Below, in pieces: positions 21,949-33,019 of a DNA stretch of 64,000 nucleotides. The stretch lies in contig JAPYXD010000555.1 of NCBI GenBank assembly GCA_030998225.1, positions 5,022,001-5,086,000 of the forward strand, given 5' to 3'. Both the position numbers and the translations under genes were made by a program. The stretch comes from Diplolepis rosae. Taxonomy: Eukaryota > Arthropoda > Insecta > Hymenoptera > Diplolepididae. The notes under the pieces are model-generated. The model saw only the letters and a list, made by a program, of their open reading frames with translations, did not search any database and had not been told where the DNA came from. Within the stretch, counting starts at the first letter, position 1. The number at the start of each line of letters is the position of its first letter.

Positions 21949-22100
21949 TAAAGGGTTTTCCAATAGGGACATAACAATTTTATCTATGAATAAAACAGAA
22001 ATATTTGAGATATTGAGATCAAATTTATTGTGGGTGTAGTGCAAGCATTACATTTTATGAATGAAATTCGATATCGGTCATATGACCACCAAGAGCCCGT

Positions 22101-23280
22101 TTACAGCGGTCGATTCTTTGGACCCAATTTTCCACCACTCTGGCACACATTTCGACCGGAACGTTGGCAATTTCGCGTTGGATGTTGTCTTTGAGGTCGT
22201 CTAAAGTTGCTGGCTCGTTGGCATAGACCAGTTACTTGATATGGCCCCATAAAAAGAAATCTAATGGCGTTAGATCGCATGAACGAGGCGGCCATTCGAC
22301 CGGACCATTTCTCGAGATAACAAGTTCACCGAATTTCCCTTTCAATAAATCGATTGTTCGGCGTTTCAAATGATCAAGTGGCTTTAGTTCTTGAGTCAAT
22401 TTAATCTTGAAAGCATTTAGGCCAAGATCTTTTCGCATAATACGCCACAGTGTCGTTTGAGCGATGACCAATTCACAGCCTGTCGGGTGGGACCAGGCCA
22501 TGCCCGCGTAATGCTTTAGTGGTGGCCCAACATAGATTTTGTCAGAGCCATCTGGCGTAAGCTCAAAACCCTAAAAGAAGATAATAGATGACTGTTCAGA
22601 TCATGGTCAGATAATTCAGGAAATAATTAAATCGGAATAAACTTTGAGGTTAAATAAAATTATGTAAGTAATTATTATCAAGTAATTATTCAAATCGTAT
22701 TGATAATCTTGCTTTTTGTGATTGCAGTTTCCTGATGAGTGCATCCTCACATACATGGAGTTTTAACTGTGTATCGCAGAGTACTGTTAGGCTAAACACA
22801 AATAGAGATGATCACCCAAGCGTCCCAAAATTACAAAGATATACATTGAAATAATAATACTCCATGTATGTAAGGATGCACTAATAAGAAAACTGCAATC
22901 ACAAAAAGCAAGTTTATCAATGCGATTCGAATACTTACTTAATAATAATGACTTTCATAGTTTTATTAAACCTCGAAGTTTATTCCTATCCGTTAGCAAC
23001 TTAGCACATTTTAGTAATCATTAGTGATGTAACTACGGTGCGGAGGTCAGCGGGGTGAGGTTTAAGAAATTATACTTCAGCGCCATCTGGCGTAAGCTCA
23101 AAACAGGATCAAAGTATAGTGGCCACTATCGCCTATACTCGCGAACACGGCCTGGGTGGGACGATTATTACGGCCGAAAATTGAAGTAAGCGCTCTTAAA
23201 GTTGTGACCACCGACTTAGAATTTCGGTAGTAATTTTTAATAATTTCCAAATGTAGTAAATTCCGATTCAAATTTCCCAC
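22101..23280 (-). pseudogene. Decayed transposase of the Tc-like element
   Basis: The N-terminal piece (from 23280) reads LEIIKNYYRNSKSVVTTLRA ... IFGRNNRPTQ, the DUF4817-type helix-turn-helix seen in many insect elements. The later piece (22501-22232) reads TLWRIMRKDLGLNAFKIKL ... TIDLLKGKFGELVIS ... WPPRSCDLTPLDFFLWGHIK. The stretch with the second catalytic Asp (FQQDGA... in the relative at 28725) is deleted. Non-functional. Confidence 0.75.
22547..23104. repeat. Palindromic insert bounded by a 23-bp direct repeat
   Basis: gccatctggcgtaagctcaa plus aac occurs at 22547-22569 and again at 23082-23104. Between them are inverted arms (about 22632-22780 and 22855-22995) sharing gattgcagttt and ctccatgtatgt(a/g)agg. 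It interrupts the transposase relic. A 23-bp duplication is long for a transposon target repeat. Confidence 0.6.
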
Positions 23281-23532
23281 TAGTAAAACACAGATGACGC
23301 TGCGTACGCCTCGCGCTGGATGTCTTAGAGGCAGTCAGTCTTTGTCTTGTTCCCTTGATCTTGATCCGGACTCCTAAAAACCCCTACACAAACGTTGCTG
23401 GTTCGTGAACTTTACCATGATGAAAATGTTGACTGTAACTAACGTTTTGACATTGACAGTTCATTAAAAAAGTTTAAGGGTGCGTTCATATAAAGATACG
23501 AAATTGTTATGTCCCTATTGGACAACCCTTTA

Positions 23533-23899
23533 GTATTTGGCCTGCCTGACGAATGTCTGATCCTGCTATCGCGAAATTGTATCGTGCAGATTTGATAGTT
23601 TCGACATACGAATTGCCCAGTAACCGACGTCCGCAGGGGCAGCTCTTTCCTCCCTGGCCAGGCTGACAAAAACTTTTTTGCGGATGTGGCTCGCGTCCCA
23701 TATTTATAAACACGGGGGTAGTGTGAATAGTAGTGTGAAGCGCCATGTTATAGGCATATCTGAAATCGTTGATGTAGAGGTCTAATATGACCTCATAAAT
23801 CCCTAGTGAACTACGCCCATTTCTAATCAGGAGTTCCCGTAATGCGTCTTCCGAATATTCTAACATATGTGGAGAAACCTCACTCTTGGGGTCCGCCAT
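23533..23899 (-). pseudogene. Gypsy-type integrase, upstream piece
   Basis: It reads LRELLIRNGRSS ... FRYAYNMALHTTIHTTPVFI NMGREPHP ... GNSYVETIKSARYNFAIA. The (A)YN...H.ST.xTP.x(I/L)..GR.P pattern is the end of the integrase catalytic core of gypsy-type retrotransposons. The frame runs into the Tc-like element at 23530. No upstream pol or LTR was seen, so this is a fragment. Confidence 0.7.
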
Positions 23900-24004
23900 T
23901 TTAATAAAAATATTATATTTTTGAAAAAATCGCTAAAACGCAGTCGCTAACTGTGACCATGACGCGTATAACTGATTGACTATAACGAGGTGGATTCTTC
24001 CAGG

Positions 24005-24088
24005 AATCATAACTTCGCGGCGCTGATGCTCATTTTCACATTTTTAAGTACCCTTGTAAAATACATGTTAGTGGACGTACTGTGATCA
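24005..24088. repeat. Terminal fragment of a hAT-type MITE
   Basis: Read in reverse it starts cacagtacgtccactaacat and continues with gtattttacaagggtact and gtgaaaatgagcatcagcgc. It matches the left end of the 712-bp element at 41332-42043. The other end was not found. Confidence 0.55.
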
Positions 24089-24099
24089 GAGAATGAGTT

Positions 24100-24880
24100 A
24101 AGATGACGAGATCCGCTGACGTGGTTGCTTCACCGCAAAACGGTGGTGCTTACATAGTCTAACAAGGTTACCGACATTTACATTCAGTTTCGTAGTCGTG
24201 AGCAACAGGTGGCGAAGATGTGATGATCGCACCTGGTGCTCTCATCTGTAAATTCGCAAACTATCATTGAACCTGAGGTCGGTAATGCACGATCCTTTGG
24301 TTTCTTGGAAATGATAATGGATTAAATCTAATGAATAGCAGATGAATACTCTTATGGTATATTTGATTCTGATAATATTTATGTGATGTGTAGAAAGAAT
24401 TAAAGTAAATGACTGCGCGAGAAAAAAAGAGAATTATATTCTATTTTTTAGAGAACGTGTGAAATCGGTAATTTTAGTATTTTAGAATTGACTTTTCAGC
24501 TCTACAAGCAATGCCCACTACATATGCTTATTAGAATATTAATATTTTCAAATTCATTTGAATTGAAGAATTTTGTTTAATTAAATTCTCTAAGATACTT
24601 AGACATAAGAAAATAACCTTAAAACTTATTTCCTAGAGCTACTAGAAATGCCCTCTACAAATCGTGTCTTTAAATTATAACACAATTAATATTTTTTAGA
24701 ATAAGGATAGAAACCAGATCTTGAAGTGATGGACTTTTATTGGAAAATAAAATATGAAATAAAATTAACTGATTTTGAATAATTATAAAGTATTTGGAAG
24801 TTAAACAGAACCCTGATTCAGGATGAGAAATGATTATACAAATTTTCCAAAAATCAAATTTCTTTAATTATATATTGAAT
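24100..24880. other. No gene recognised
   Basis: AT-rich sequence without a frame, repeat boundary or hairpin that I can support. Confidence 0.4.
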
Positions 24881-24884
24881 TCAT

Positions 24885-25015
24885 TTTCATTCATTTGCGA
24901 TATAAAAGTTTTAAATTGTCTATGAGGACACCTGTCGACAACGTATCCTATCTGACACGCGACTAGTGATCCTCCGATAATGTAGGCAGTGACAGGAATT
25001 TCAAACTCAACTAGT
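24885..25015. repeat. Dispersed repeat, copy A
   Basis: Shares ttcatttgcgatata, gaggacacctgtcg, caacgtatcctatctga and gatcctccgataatgtagg with 40460-40590; a diverged inverse lies near 11080-11145 inside the 9.7-kb foldback. I see no coding sequence. Confidence 0.65.
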
Positions 25016-25995
25016 TAATTTGAAATATAATTTTTTATCTGAAACACCGTAAAGTTTGATGTAAAATCAGAATTTTGAATGCATTTCTTTATTTTCATTG
25101 AGAAACTCAAAGGTTTCTTTCAGAACCTAAGAGAAATAAGTAAATTATTTTATTTAGTAACATATAACATAAAAATTCAGAAAACTATAAAAAATTTTGA
25201 TACGAACTTTGGACCAAGAACTCCAAAGCAAGAGATCTCGTAGAAACGCGTTATGTTTGATTTAACCCTTTAAGGGCCAAAATGGCATAAACGATACACC
25301 GATCTTTCAGGCCGTGTAACTTATGCTATTCGCGACTGAAAAAATTGAGAGGGACATATTTTTGAAGATCAAGACGTGCCCTTTCTGATGATGAATACGA
25401 AATTGGTCTAAAGAAGTATTAATTATAAAAAAATTCAGTTTAAAAAAAAAAAACCCGATTTTTTCGATCTTTTTTCTTTTTGAAAGCGAGTTTTGAAAGG
25501 TTTCCCGGACTGCCAATGACCTGGAAAATTTTTAACCGGTGGAATAAATGTCTGACCTTTAAGAAGGTGTGGTTCAGAGATTAATTTTTCACTTTGGTCT
25601 TTACAAAATGGCGCTCGAATTACAAAATTTTCACGAATACATTTAGGATTTTTTTTGGCAGAAAATATAAACAAACCGAGGAAATTACTAAGAATTTAAA
25701 GTTTTTAGAATCAATCAAAGAATACGTCTGAATTTTTTCAAAACGTTTCAAGCAACTTTTCAATTTTGCAAATAGCATAATTTTTGCAAAATCAAAACAT
25801 TGCTCAAAACACCCCGAAAAAATTTGTATGTATTCTTTGACCAATTTTAAGAACATTTTATCATTGGTAATTTTGGCCATAAGTCAATTGCCTTCAAGAA
25901 AAAAATTCTCAATATCCTCGAAAGTACCGCAGTATATTCGATTGGTGGAATTGAGGCGATGTTAAGAAAAATTGGATATCGAGAGGCAATCCCGG

Positions 25996-26258
25996 GTGAA
26001 AATCGTTTACGACTGCAGCAGGCCTGCAGCTCGTTTAGAAACCTGCAACAAGCCTGTAGCAGGTCTGCTTCTGATCACACGCCTGCAAGAGGCCTGCAGC
26101 ACACCTGCAGATTGAACATTTATATATATATGTAATATTTTGATTCAATCTGCGGGTGTGCTGCAGGCGTGTGATTGAATACAGGCCTGCTACAGGTCTG
26201 TTGCAGGTCTCTAAACGAGCTGCAGGCCTGCTGCATTCGTAAACGATTTTCACCCCGG
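25996..26258. repeat. GC-rich central palindrome with CCTGCAG-like repeats
   Basis: The arms ggtgaaaatcgtttacgac... and its inverse each hold several cctgcag/gcctgca-type units, separated by a tatatatatatg tip at about 26121-26132. Its composition differs strongly from the AT-rich arms around it, so it is probably a separate MITE nested at the centre of the TTAA palindrome. Confidence 0.7.
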
Positions 26259-26507
26259 ACGCCGGCATGAGAGAAAAGCTTCGCAGAAATGAAGACACTA
26301 TTAACACTATCGACCTTAAAGATTCTATCCGTCTGTATGTTTATATCTCTCCCGCTTTTTCTCTCATTCATGAATTGCACTGGAGATTGAGGATTTTTTT
26401 TGGGTTTTTGTTCACGACTTTAAATCGATAAATATGTCGATACGCAGACTTTCACATCGGATACTAATTTGATCTTTGAGAATTTTTTTCTTGAAAGAAA
26501 TAGACTT

Positions 26508-26924
26508 ATGGCGAAAATCACCAATGATAAAATGTTCTTAAAATTGGTCAAAGAATACATACAAATTTTTTCGGGGTGTTTTGAGCAATGTTTTGATTTT
26601 GCAAAAATTATGCTATTTGCAAAATTGAAAAGTTGCTTGAAACGTTTTGAAAAAATTCAGACGTATTCTTTGAGTGATTTTAAGAACTTTATATTCTTAG
26701 TAATTTCCTCGGTTTGTTTATATTTTCTGACAAAAAAAAATCCTAAATGTATTCGTGAAAATTTTGTAATTCGAGCGCCATTTTGTAAAGACCAAAGTGA
26801 AAAATTAATCTCTGAACCACACCTTCTTAAAGGTCAGACATTTATTCCACCGGTTAAAAATTTTCCAGGTCATTGGCAGTCCGGGAAACCTTTCAAAACT
26901 CGCTTTCAAAAAAAAGAAGATTGA
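26508..26924 (+). CDS. Unrecognised frame in one arm of the TTAA palindrome
   Basis: From the Met at 26508: MAKITNDKMFLKLVKEYIQI ... FEQCFDFAKIMLFAKLK ... FVIRAPFCKDQSEKLI. An inverted, broken copy lies at 25435-25880. I do not recognise the protein. Because the frame is carried twice in a palindrome it may be only repeat sequence that happens to be open; no splice site or poly(A) signal supports it. Confidence 0.25.
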   Translation: MAKITNDKMFLKLVKEYIQIFSGCFEQCFDFAKIMLFAKLKSCLKRFEKIQTYSLSDFKNFIFLVISSVCLYFLTKKNPKCIRENFVIRAPFCKDQSEKLISEPHLLKGQTFIPPVKNFPGHWQSGKPFKTRFQKKED

Positions 26925-27125
26925 AAAAATCGTGCTTTTTATTTTAAACTGAATTTTTTTATAATTAGTAATTTTTTAGATCAATTTCATATTTACCATC
27001 GGAAAGGGCACGTCTTGAACTTCAAAAATATGTCCCTCTCAATTTTTTCAGTCGCGAATAGCATAAGTTACACGGCCTCAAAGACCGGTGTATCGTTTAT
27101 GCCATTTTGGCCCATAAAGGGTTAA

Positions 27126-28600
27126 TACATCAATAAAAGTCCATACACAGTTCAAGATCTACACATTAGAAGCCTAGAAATCGTAGATCAATTAATAAGA
27201 CTGCACTATTACTACTTTTCTCATGTGCACATAGATGCGAGTTCCTGGAACGTTGGACCATAGGATTAGTGAAATGGACCATGTGGGGTGCGTGAGAACA
27301 TATTAATGTCACGAAATCAAGAGATTTTCATTGGCAGAAAGATTATAAAAATCGTGCATACTTGGTCACTCTAAACACCCTCATTGGTTAAAGATCATCC
27401 CCAACTTTTTCTAATTTTTATTTGTTAGAGTGGGGATTACAATCCTAAGGTCCCGAGAGCGCACCTCCACTTTTTTCAAGTCAGTAGAATTATTTTTTTC
27501 AGCCATCAATATTTTCTTCTCTGGAATAACTTTGCCGTCGGTAACTGAAAATATCTAGGTCTATTCTATCTGAATAATTTAGTTCTCAATTCAGTGTAGC
27601 TATTAGTATTTCTGTGTGTTGTTTTGTATATTGAATAAATAAGATTTATTATATAGTAAATAATACATAAGAGTGTTTCTTCTCATATGTATTAATACTA
27701 AAAAACCTGAAAACTGATCCTCATGGGCGACTAAAAAGTACCCGCGCAATTTTAAACGAAGTGATCTTTTACGTCCACCAATAAGAGATTGTCGGCGCAC
27801 GCCTGTCAACCACGGACGTGACATATGCAGATGTTTAGCGCTACCACGCAGCGATTGCTGGAATTAGCCTCGTCACACAGGTTAGTTTGTTGCAGTGCTA
27901 CCAGACTTACGAGAATGTACATAATAAAAATACGGATTTTCCTACAGATATTAGAATTACTACGGATTTTTGTTACATATACTGAACAAATTTGTAGGTC
28001 TCTGTAATACCTCCTGTATCCAGATCGTATGGTGAACTTGATTGATTGAACTTATGGAAAATACAATGCTTTTAATGAAATCGACCAATTAAATTCTTCG
28101 TCTCCGCATAAAATCAACGAATCGCTATTGAAGTTAGCAAGCTCACCTAGGACCTCACTATACCTATCCTTACGTTTAAATTTTATAGCTATTACTTAAT
28201 AAACAATTATTGATGTTTCAGATATTTGAAACAAGTAACAATCACAACATGACTTGGAAACCTGGATCTGCTACAATATTGTAATACATGCTCACGAATC
28301 ACGAAAAGTTATCTACGTCTATTTTTATTCATTCTACCATTTCCTAAAATTATAATTTTTTTAAAATATATTTTAGACAGAAACATGTAGTAACTGGACC
28401 ACATTCATTACATGAACTTGCTACTTCTCTCAAGTATAACATGCCCTTAATATTATTTTCTGAGAAAATGATTTGATAAAAATGTCTTATTTTCACAAAT
28501 AAAAAAATTCAAACTAATGAAGAATCAAAGTCACACGCAGTATAAATAAATGCTTGTATTTTGTTATGAATATGTTCACCAATTTCTTTTTCACGCGCCG
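27126..28600. other. No gene recognised
   Basis: AT-rich sequence. Short frames at 27603-27824 and 27825-28007 have no recognisable motif. No repeat boundary stands out. Confidence 0.4.
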
Positions 28601-28612
28601 AAAAGATATGTA

Positions 28613-29528
28613 AAGTGTGATCAAATTGGAGGTACTTTTTCCAATAGTGTTTTATTGACATGTCACGCGTGACTACTGTCAAACTAAATACACAATTTTA
28701 TTCAGTTTTTATTGACATTTCATCATGGAAAGACTTACGCCTCAACAACGTTTACAAATCGTACAATTATATTACGAAAATGGACGCTCTGTGAAAAGTG
28801 TTTATCGCGCTCTCAGGCCAATTTATGGTGTACATAATCGTCCTACCGAACGCACTATTCGGCATACCATCGGCAAACTCGAGAATAATTTAACATTATT
28901 GGATGATACTCGACCGATTAGACCACGTACAGCCCGAACTGTAGAGAATATTGCGGTTGTGAATGAGAGCCGAAGACCCGGAAGAATCGATTCGGCGCCG
29001 ATCTCAACAACTTGGCGTATCTTATGGCACTACTTGGGCGATTCCGGATATTGAAGCCCGTAATTTCCACGACATTTGGTTCCAACAAGACGGCGCTACA
29101 TATCATACAGCCCGTGAAACAATGGATTTACTGCGTAGTCGTTTCGGTGAGCAATTTATCACTCATTTCGGACCGGTGGATTAGCCTCCAAGATCGTGTG
29201 ATATCACACATTTGGACTTTTATTTGTGGGGGTATGTAAAGTCTAAATGTTTTGCGGATAAACCAGCTACTATTGAGGCATTGGAAACCAACATTACTGA
29301 AGTTATTAGCGAGATACCGACCGAAGTCCTCGAGCGAGTCATTCAAAATTGGTGTTTACGGATGGACGAATTAAAGCGCAGTTGCGGCCAACATTTGAAA
29401 GGGGTTTTCTTCAAAAAATAAATGTCGTGAATAGTTCTACACAAAAATAAAAAAGATTGCCCTATCAATTTGAAGTTTCGTTGTTTTATTTCAATTTGAA
29501 ATCCTATACCTCTAAATTGATCACCCTT
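28613..29528. mobile_element. Tc/mariner-type element, internally deleted (916 bp)
   Basis: Terminal inverted repeats aag(t/g)gtgatcaa(a/t)tt(g/a)gaggta are flanked by TA at 28611-28612 and 29529-29530. It contains a decayed transposase of the same broad class as the element at 21951-23530. Confidence 0.85.
28725..29421 (+). pseudogene. Transposase with DUF4817-type HTH, deleted and broken
   Basis: Starts MERLTPQQRLQIVQLYYENG and RSVKSVYRALRPIYGVHNRPT (helix-turn-helix). After TTWRILWHYLG a deletion and frameshift lead to FHDIWFQQDGATYHTARETM (a catalytic-Asp block), LLRSRFGEQFITHFGPVD, then a TAG where Trp is expected, PPRSCDITHLDFYLWGYVKS (last catalytic block) and a C-terminus ending at 29421. 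The sequence between the HTH and FQQDGA, including the first catalytic Asp, is missing. Confidence 0.85.
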
Positions 29529-30047
29529 TATAATTGAAAATGATAGCATGTATACACTCATGTTTATAATTGAATAAATATGCACTAAAAACACTAAATT
29601 TCAAATAATAATAAAAACAATGACTTGAAATTACGAAATATTTCTATTTTTCTGATAATTGTTTGAATTTGTTTATGAACACCATGCAAAACAATACTTT
29701 TATAGAAAAGGCCAGAGGTGGCGCCGCCTTACGGATTAATTTCCACCTGGCATCACTAAGGGAACCAAAATGTATCTAGAGTTCTAAAGAGTTTATGTGA
29801 CCAAGAATATGTCTTCCCTAGAGTTATAAATTTCTCGGACATTTAAAATCCGGTCACGTTCTCGTGACTGTGACCGTCATTTTAAGACAACTTGAGAATT
29901 TACAGAGAATTTTACCTTCACCAATATTTTCTTTATCATTAAACCTTATAATATTATAAATTTATTTCCAAACACTATGAATTGCAATAGTGAAGGTTTC
30001 ATAAAAATAAAACTATGAAAAATGTCAAGTTTTATCGGAATTCAGTA

Positions 30048-30347
30048 TCAAAATTTTTTTATAGCCATTATATTAAATTCAAACATAAAGAACAAGTAAT
30101 TCAAGTTTTCTTCGCATAAATTACGCTTTGATTTAAATAATTTTTTGACAGTTTCGGGACAGTTTATGCACTTTTTTAAGTGCTCTACTTGTCGAGTGGC
30201 ATGCTTTCTGTACACCTGATCACAGTATTTGCACTTGAAAGAAGCTTTATTTTGTTTATCAATAATTTTTATAAAATAATTCCAAACTATATTCTTTTTT
30301 TCCCCATTTTTATTGCGCACGTTACACGAACTTCCAGAACAAAGCAT
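30048..30347 (-). CDS. BED zinc-finger segment, left arm
   Basis: Reads NGEKKNIVWNYFIKIIDKQN KASFKCKYCDQVYRKHATR QVEHLKKCINC. W-x-YF, C-x2-C and H-x4-C spacing fits a BED finger. Only this N-terminal exon is present; no catalytic hAT domain follows. Confidence 0.6.
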   Translation of the reverse strand: MLCSGSSCNVRNKNGEKKNIVWNYFIKIIDKQNKASFKCKYCDQVYRKHATRQVEHLKKCINCPETVKKLFKSKRNLCEENLNYLFFMFEFNIMAIKKF

Positions 30348-30656
30348 TTATCAAAAACAATTGAAAGCTTGAACCGTTACGGAAAAATATTTTTTAAATT
30401 CTCATAAATTCTCGAAGAGAACATTCATCAGAGAAATTCTCAGTCATATTCCCGCGCTCCCAGATTAGAGTTCTAAAAAGTTTATGTGACCTAGAATATG
30501 TCTGGGAGCACGGGAATATGACTGAGAATTTCTCTGATGAATGTTCTCTTCGAGAATTTATGAGAATTTAAAAATATATTTCCGTAACGGTTCAAGCTTT
30601 AAATTGTTTTTGATAAATGCTTTGTTCTGGAAGTTCTTGTAGCTTGCGCAATAAAA

Positions 30657-30917
30657 ATGGGGGAAAAAAAGAATATATTTTGGAATTATTTTATAAAAAT
30701 TATTGATAAACAAAATAAAGCTTGTTTCAAGTGCAAATACTGTGATCAGGTGTATAGAAAGCATGCCATTCGACAAGTAGAGCACTTAAAAAAGTGCATA
30801 AACTGTCCCGAAACTGTCAAAAAATTATTTAAATCAAAGCGTAATTTATGCGAAGAAAACTTGAATTACTTGCTCTTTATGTTTGAATTTAATATAATGG
30901 CTATAAAAAAATTTTGA
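30657..30917 (+). CDS. BED zinc-finger segment, right arm
   Basis: The mirror copy of the left-arm frame: MGEKKNIFWNYFIKIIDKQN KACFKCKYCDQVYRKHAIR QVEHLKKCINC and then a short tail. It is nearly identical to the left arm, so the palindrome is fairly young or kept uniform by gene conversion. Both copies read outward from the centre. Confidence 0.6.
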   Translation: MGEKKNIFWNYFIKIIDKQNKACFKCKYCDQVYRKHAIRQVEHLKKCINCPETVKKLFKSKRNLCEENLNYLLFMFEFNIMAIKKF

Positions 30918-31751
30918 TATTGAATTCCGATAAAACTTAACATTTTTGGTAATTTATTTTTATGAAACCTTCACTATTGCAATTCATAATGTTTGGAAAT
31001 AAATTTACAATATTATAAGGTTTAAAGATAAAGAAAATATTGGTGAAGGTATGGTAAAATTCCCTTAAATTCTCTGTAAATTCCCAAGTTGTCTTAAAAT
31101 GACAGTCACAGTCACGAGAACGTGGCCGGATTTTAAATGTCCGAGAAATTTAAAACTCTAAATGTATCTAGCCGTCGGATAGGACTGGTTGACAACCATT
31201 GACAGCCTTTCGACGGTGCGACGACGAGCATTAGAAATCATTAATTTACTTTATATAATAAAAGCATAGTTCATTGTATCAAAGTTTAGGACGAAATATT
31301 CATGAATATAATTTATAATTGTATCTTCATTGTTATAATAATTAAAAAGTTAATAGAAAAAATTATACTTTAAAAAAAAACGAATTTAAAATTATTATAT
31401 ATCAAATCCGTACAAATGTCGCCATCTTTTGAGAAAAAAGATAAACTTGGATCAAACTTGGTACCACCCATAAGCCCTGATAACCGGTTCCACCATTAAA
31501 TTTCAAATTTAAAACTAAATCTACCCGGATTTTGAAGTTCAGTGTTCAAGGATAAAAATCAAAAAAAGGAAATAAAAAAAATACCAGGATTTCTCCCGAA
31601 TACCTCTTTTCCACAGGCTCAATTTTAAAGCGAAAAAATAAATTAAGCTCTTAGATATAAACAGTCTGGCTATTTTACTTTTCTCAAATCTTTTTCTCTA
31701 CCTATTCTACAATTTAATCATTAATTTTGTCTCGCATCCCTAGCGGGCCAC

Positions 31752-32131
31752 ATTGAGAGAACAGTCAGAGTATTCTCTAACCGTTCTGTGACTGTTCTCT
31801 GACCGTTCTCCGACCTCGCATTATTATGGCTGAAAACGGTAATAAAAATATTTAAAGCATTGCAATTAGGATTCTGTGGCGAAATTCGGAATAGAAAGTG
31901 TACCATTGCACTGCCTTCAATGACAGGCATACGATGTTTTTCTAGTTTTTATAGCTGAAAAATAAAATTATTGTATTAATTTACACAACTTCTTATTCAA
32001 ATTTGATCGTATAATCATAATTGCAATGACTTAAATGTTTCTTTTACCTTTCTCAGCCATAATAATGCGAGGTCGGAGAATGGTCAGAGTACGGTCAGAG
32101 AACAGTCAGAGAACGGTCAGAATATTGTTTA
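31752..32131. repeat. Palindromic MITE with GTTCTCTGACC repeats
   Basis: The left arm (agagaacagtcagagtattc ... cctcgcattattatggctga) is the inverse of the right arm (32054-32131). Each arm contains three to four copies of gttctctgaccgttctc. Non-coding. Confidence 0.7.
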
Positions 32132-32422
32132 ATTCAAACTCCATCTCCTCAATTTTTATTTTCCCCTAGAAAGTTAAATTTAGGAAAAGAATTCCAATGA
32201 AGAAACAATATTTCCGAGTTATTGAAGCGTAAGCCTCAGACTCAAAAATCTACTAATATTATTACTTCTTGGGAGAAATAATATATAATACTGTAATTAA
32301 TCGAACCTTATGAGATTTCAGACGTCATAATTTCATGAATTCAAAAAAATACACAATTAAGGATTCAAATGCATTGGAAATTGCTCTATTCATATTAGAA
32401 TCATATACATATTGATAAATTA

Positions 32423-32554
32423 TTAAAAATTTCGATTTCTCATGCGTTCTTTGAATTGCTGACATTTTTGTACCAATAGAACAGTTCCTTGCTCATAATT
32501 AATAAGTATGCCAACAGGAACTTGCTTTATAAATACAACTGCGCCTAAGTCGTT
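32423..32554 (-). CDS. Unrecognised host gene, last exon C
   Basis: Acceptor TATTTTAG, 43 codons and TAA ending at 32423. It encodes NDLGAVVFIKQVPVGILINY ... TVLLVQKCQQFKERMRNRNF. Phase 0 with exon B. The three exons together give 166 codons in one frame. Confidence 0.65.
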   Translation of the reverse strand, partial: NDLGAVVFIKQVPVGILINYEQGTVLLVQKCQQFKERMRNRNF

Positions 32555-32638
32555 CTAAAATAAAAACATATATGTTAGCCCTCGTTTTTCTATTTCAATG
32601 CTTCTAATAATTTTTAATATTAATACAAAATTACTTAC

Positions 32639-32833
32639 TTTCATGAAAACATAATTGTCATACGCATTGAACTCAACATCAAACGTAGAAGGAGTTATGC
32701 TGCCAGACTTTACACCCACGGATGCTTTTACGAGATTAATCACTCCATAATCCCATGCTACTAAGAAACCATCACCAAAATCCATCTGAAACACTGGGGT
32801 TTCCTGCCTACTTAGAGCAAACTGTCCACACAA
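32639..32833 (-). CDS. Unrecognised host gene, exon B
   Basis: Acceptor TTCTTTTTTAG, donor ATGAAA/GTAAGT (consensus), 65 codons. It encodes LCGQFALSRQETPVFQMDFG DGFLVAWDYGVINLVK ... STFDVEFNAYDNYVFMK. It is rich in beta-strand-like alternation, so perhaps extracellular, but no signature is recognised. Confidence 0.7.
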
Positions 32834-33019
32834 CTAAAAAAGAATTAAGTTCAATATAACGTACCATCACTGATATTTTATGCTTAATACCATAAATCTC
32901 ATTCATATGTAGAGAATTAGACGAAATATTAAATCACTCAGAAGGAGCGTTAGAAAAAGTTGGATTTTTGAATCAAATAATTTACAATGACGCAACTAAA
33001 CAAGAATTCTATTCAGGGG

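Larger units (their letters stand above)
21951..23530. mobile_element. Tc/mariner-type element (1580 bp) inserted in gypsy integrase
   Basis: The terminal inverted repeats aagggtt(t/g)tccaatagg... extend about 33 bp (gacataacaattt). TA flanks them at 21949-21950 and 23531-23532. The element carries a decayed minus-strand transposase and a nested palindrome. Removing it with one TA puts the two integrase pieces back in the same frame. Confidence 0.85.
25266..27121. mobile_element. Giant TTAA-flanked palindromic element (1856 bp)
   Basis: The ends are ccctttaagggccaaaatgg and its inverse (one mismatch). TTAA is at 25262-25265 and 27122-27125. The arms are inverted copies over roughly 700 bp. 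CCCTTT-starting ends with TTAA are typical of piggyBac-like elements. Both arms hold the same frame (best in the right arm, 26508-26924), and a second, GC-rich palindrome occupies the centre. Confidence 0.85.
29777..31160. mobile_element. Palindromic hAT element with a BED exon in each arm
   Basis: The ends are TAGAGTT(C/T)TAAA inverted repeats, flanked by a perfect 8-bp direct repeat aatgtatc (29769-29776 and 31161-31168). These are hAT marks. Inverted arms span 29818-30464 and 30501-31160. The 36-bp spacer (30465-30500) is a copy of the left-terminal 38 bp (agagttctaaa-agtttatgtgacc). Each arm encodes a BED zinc finger, the N-terminal domain of many hAT transposases. Confidence 0.85.

Noticed and set aside
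25435..25880. Minus-strand frames of 79 and 86 codons as separate genes
   Set aside because: They are the mirror image of the frame at 26508-26924 in the other arm of the same palindrome.
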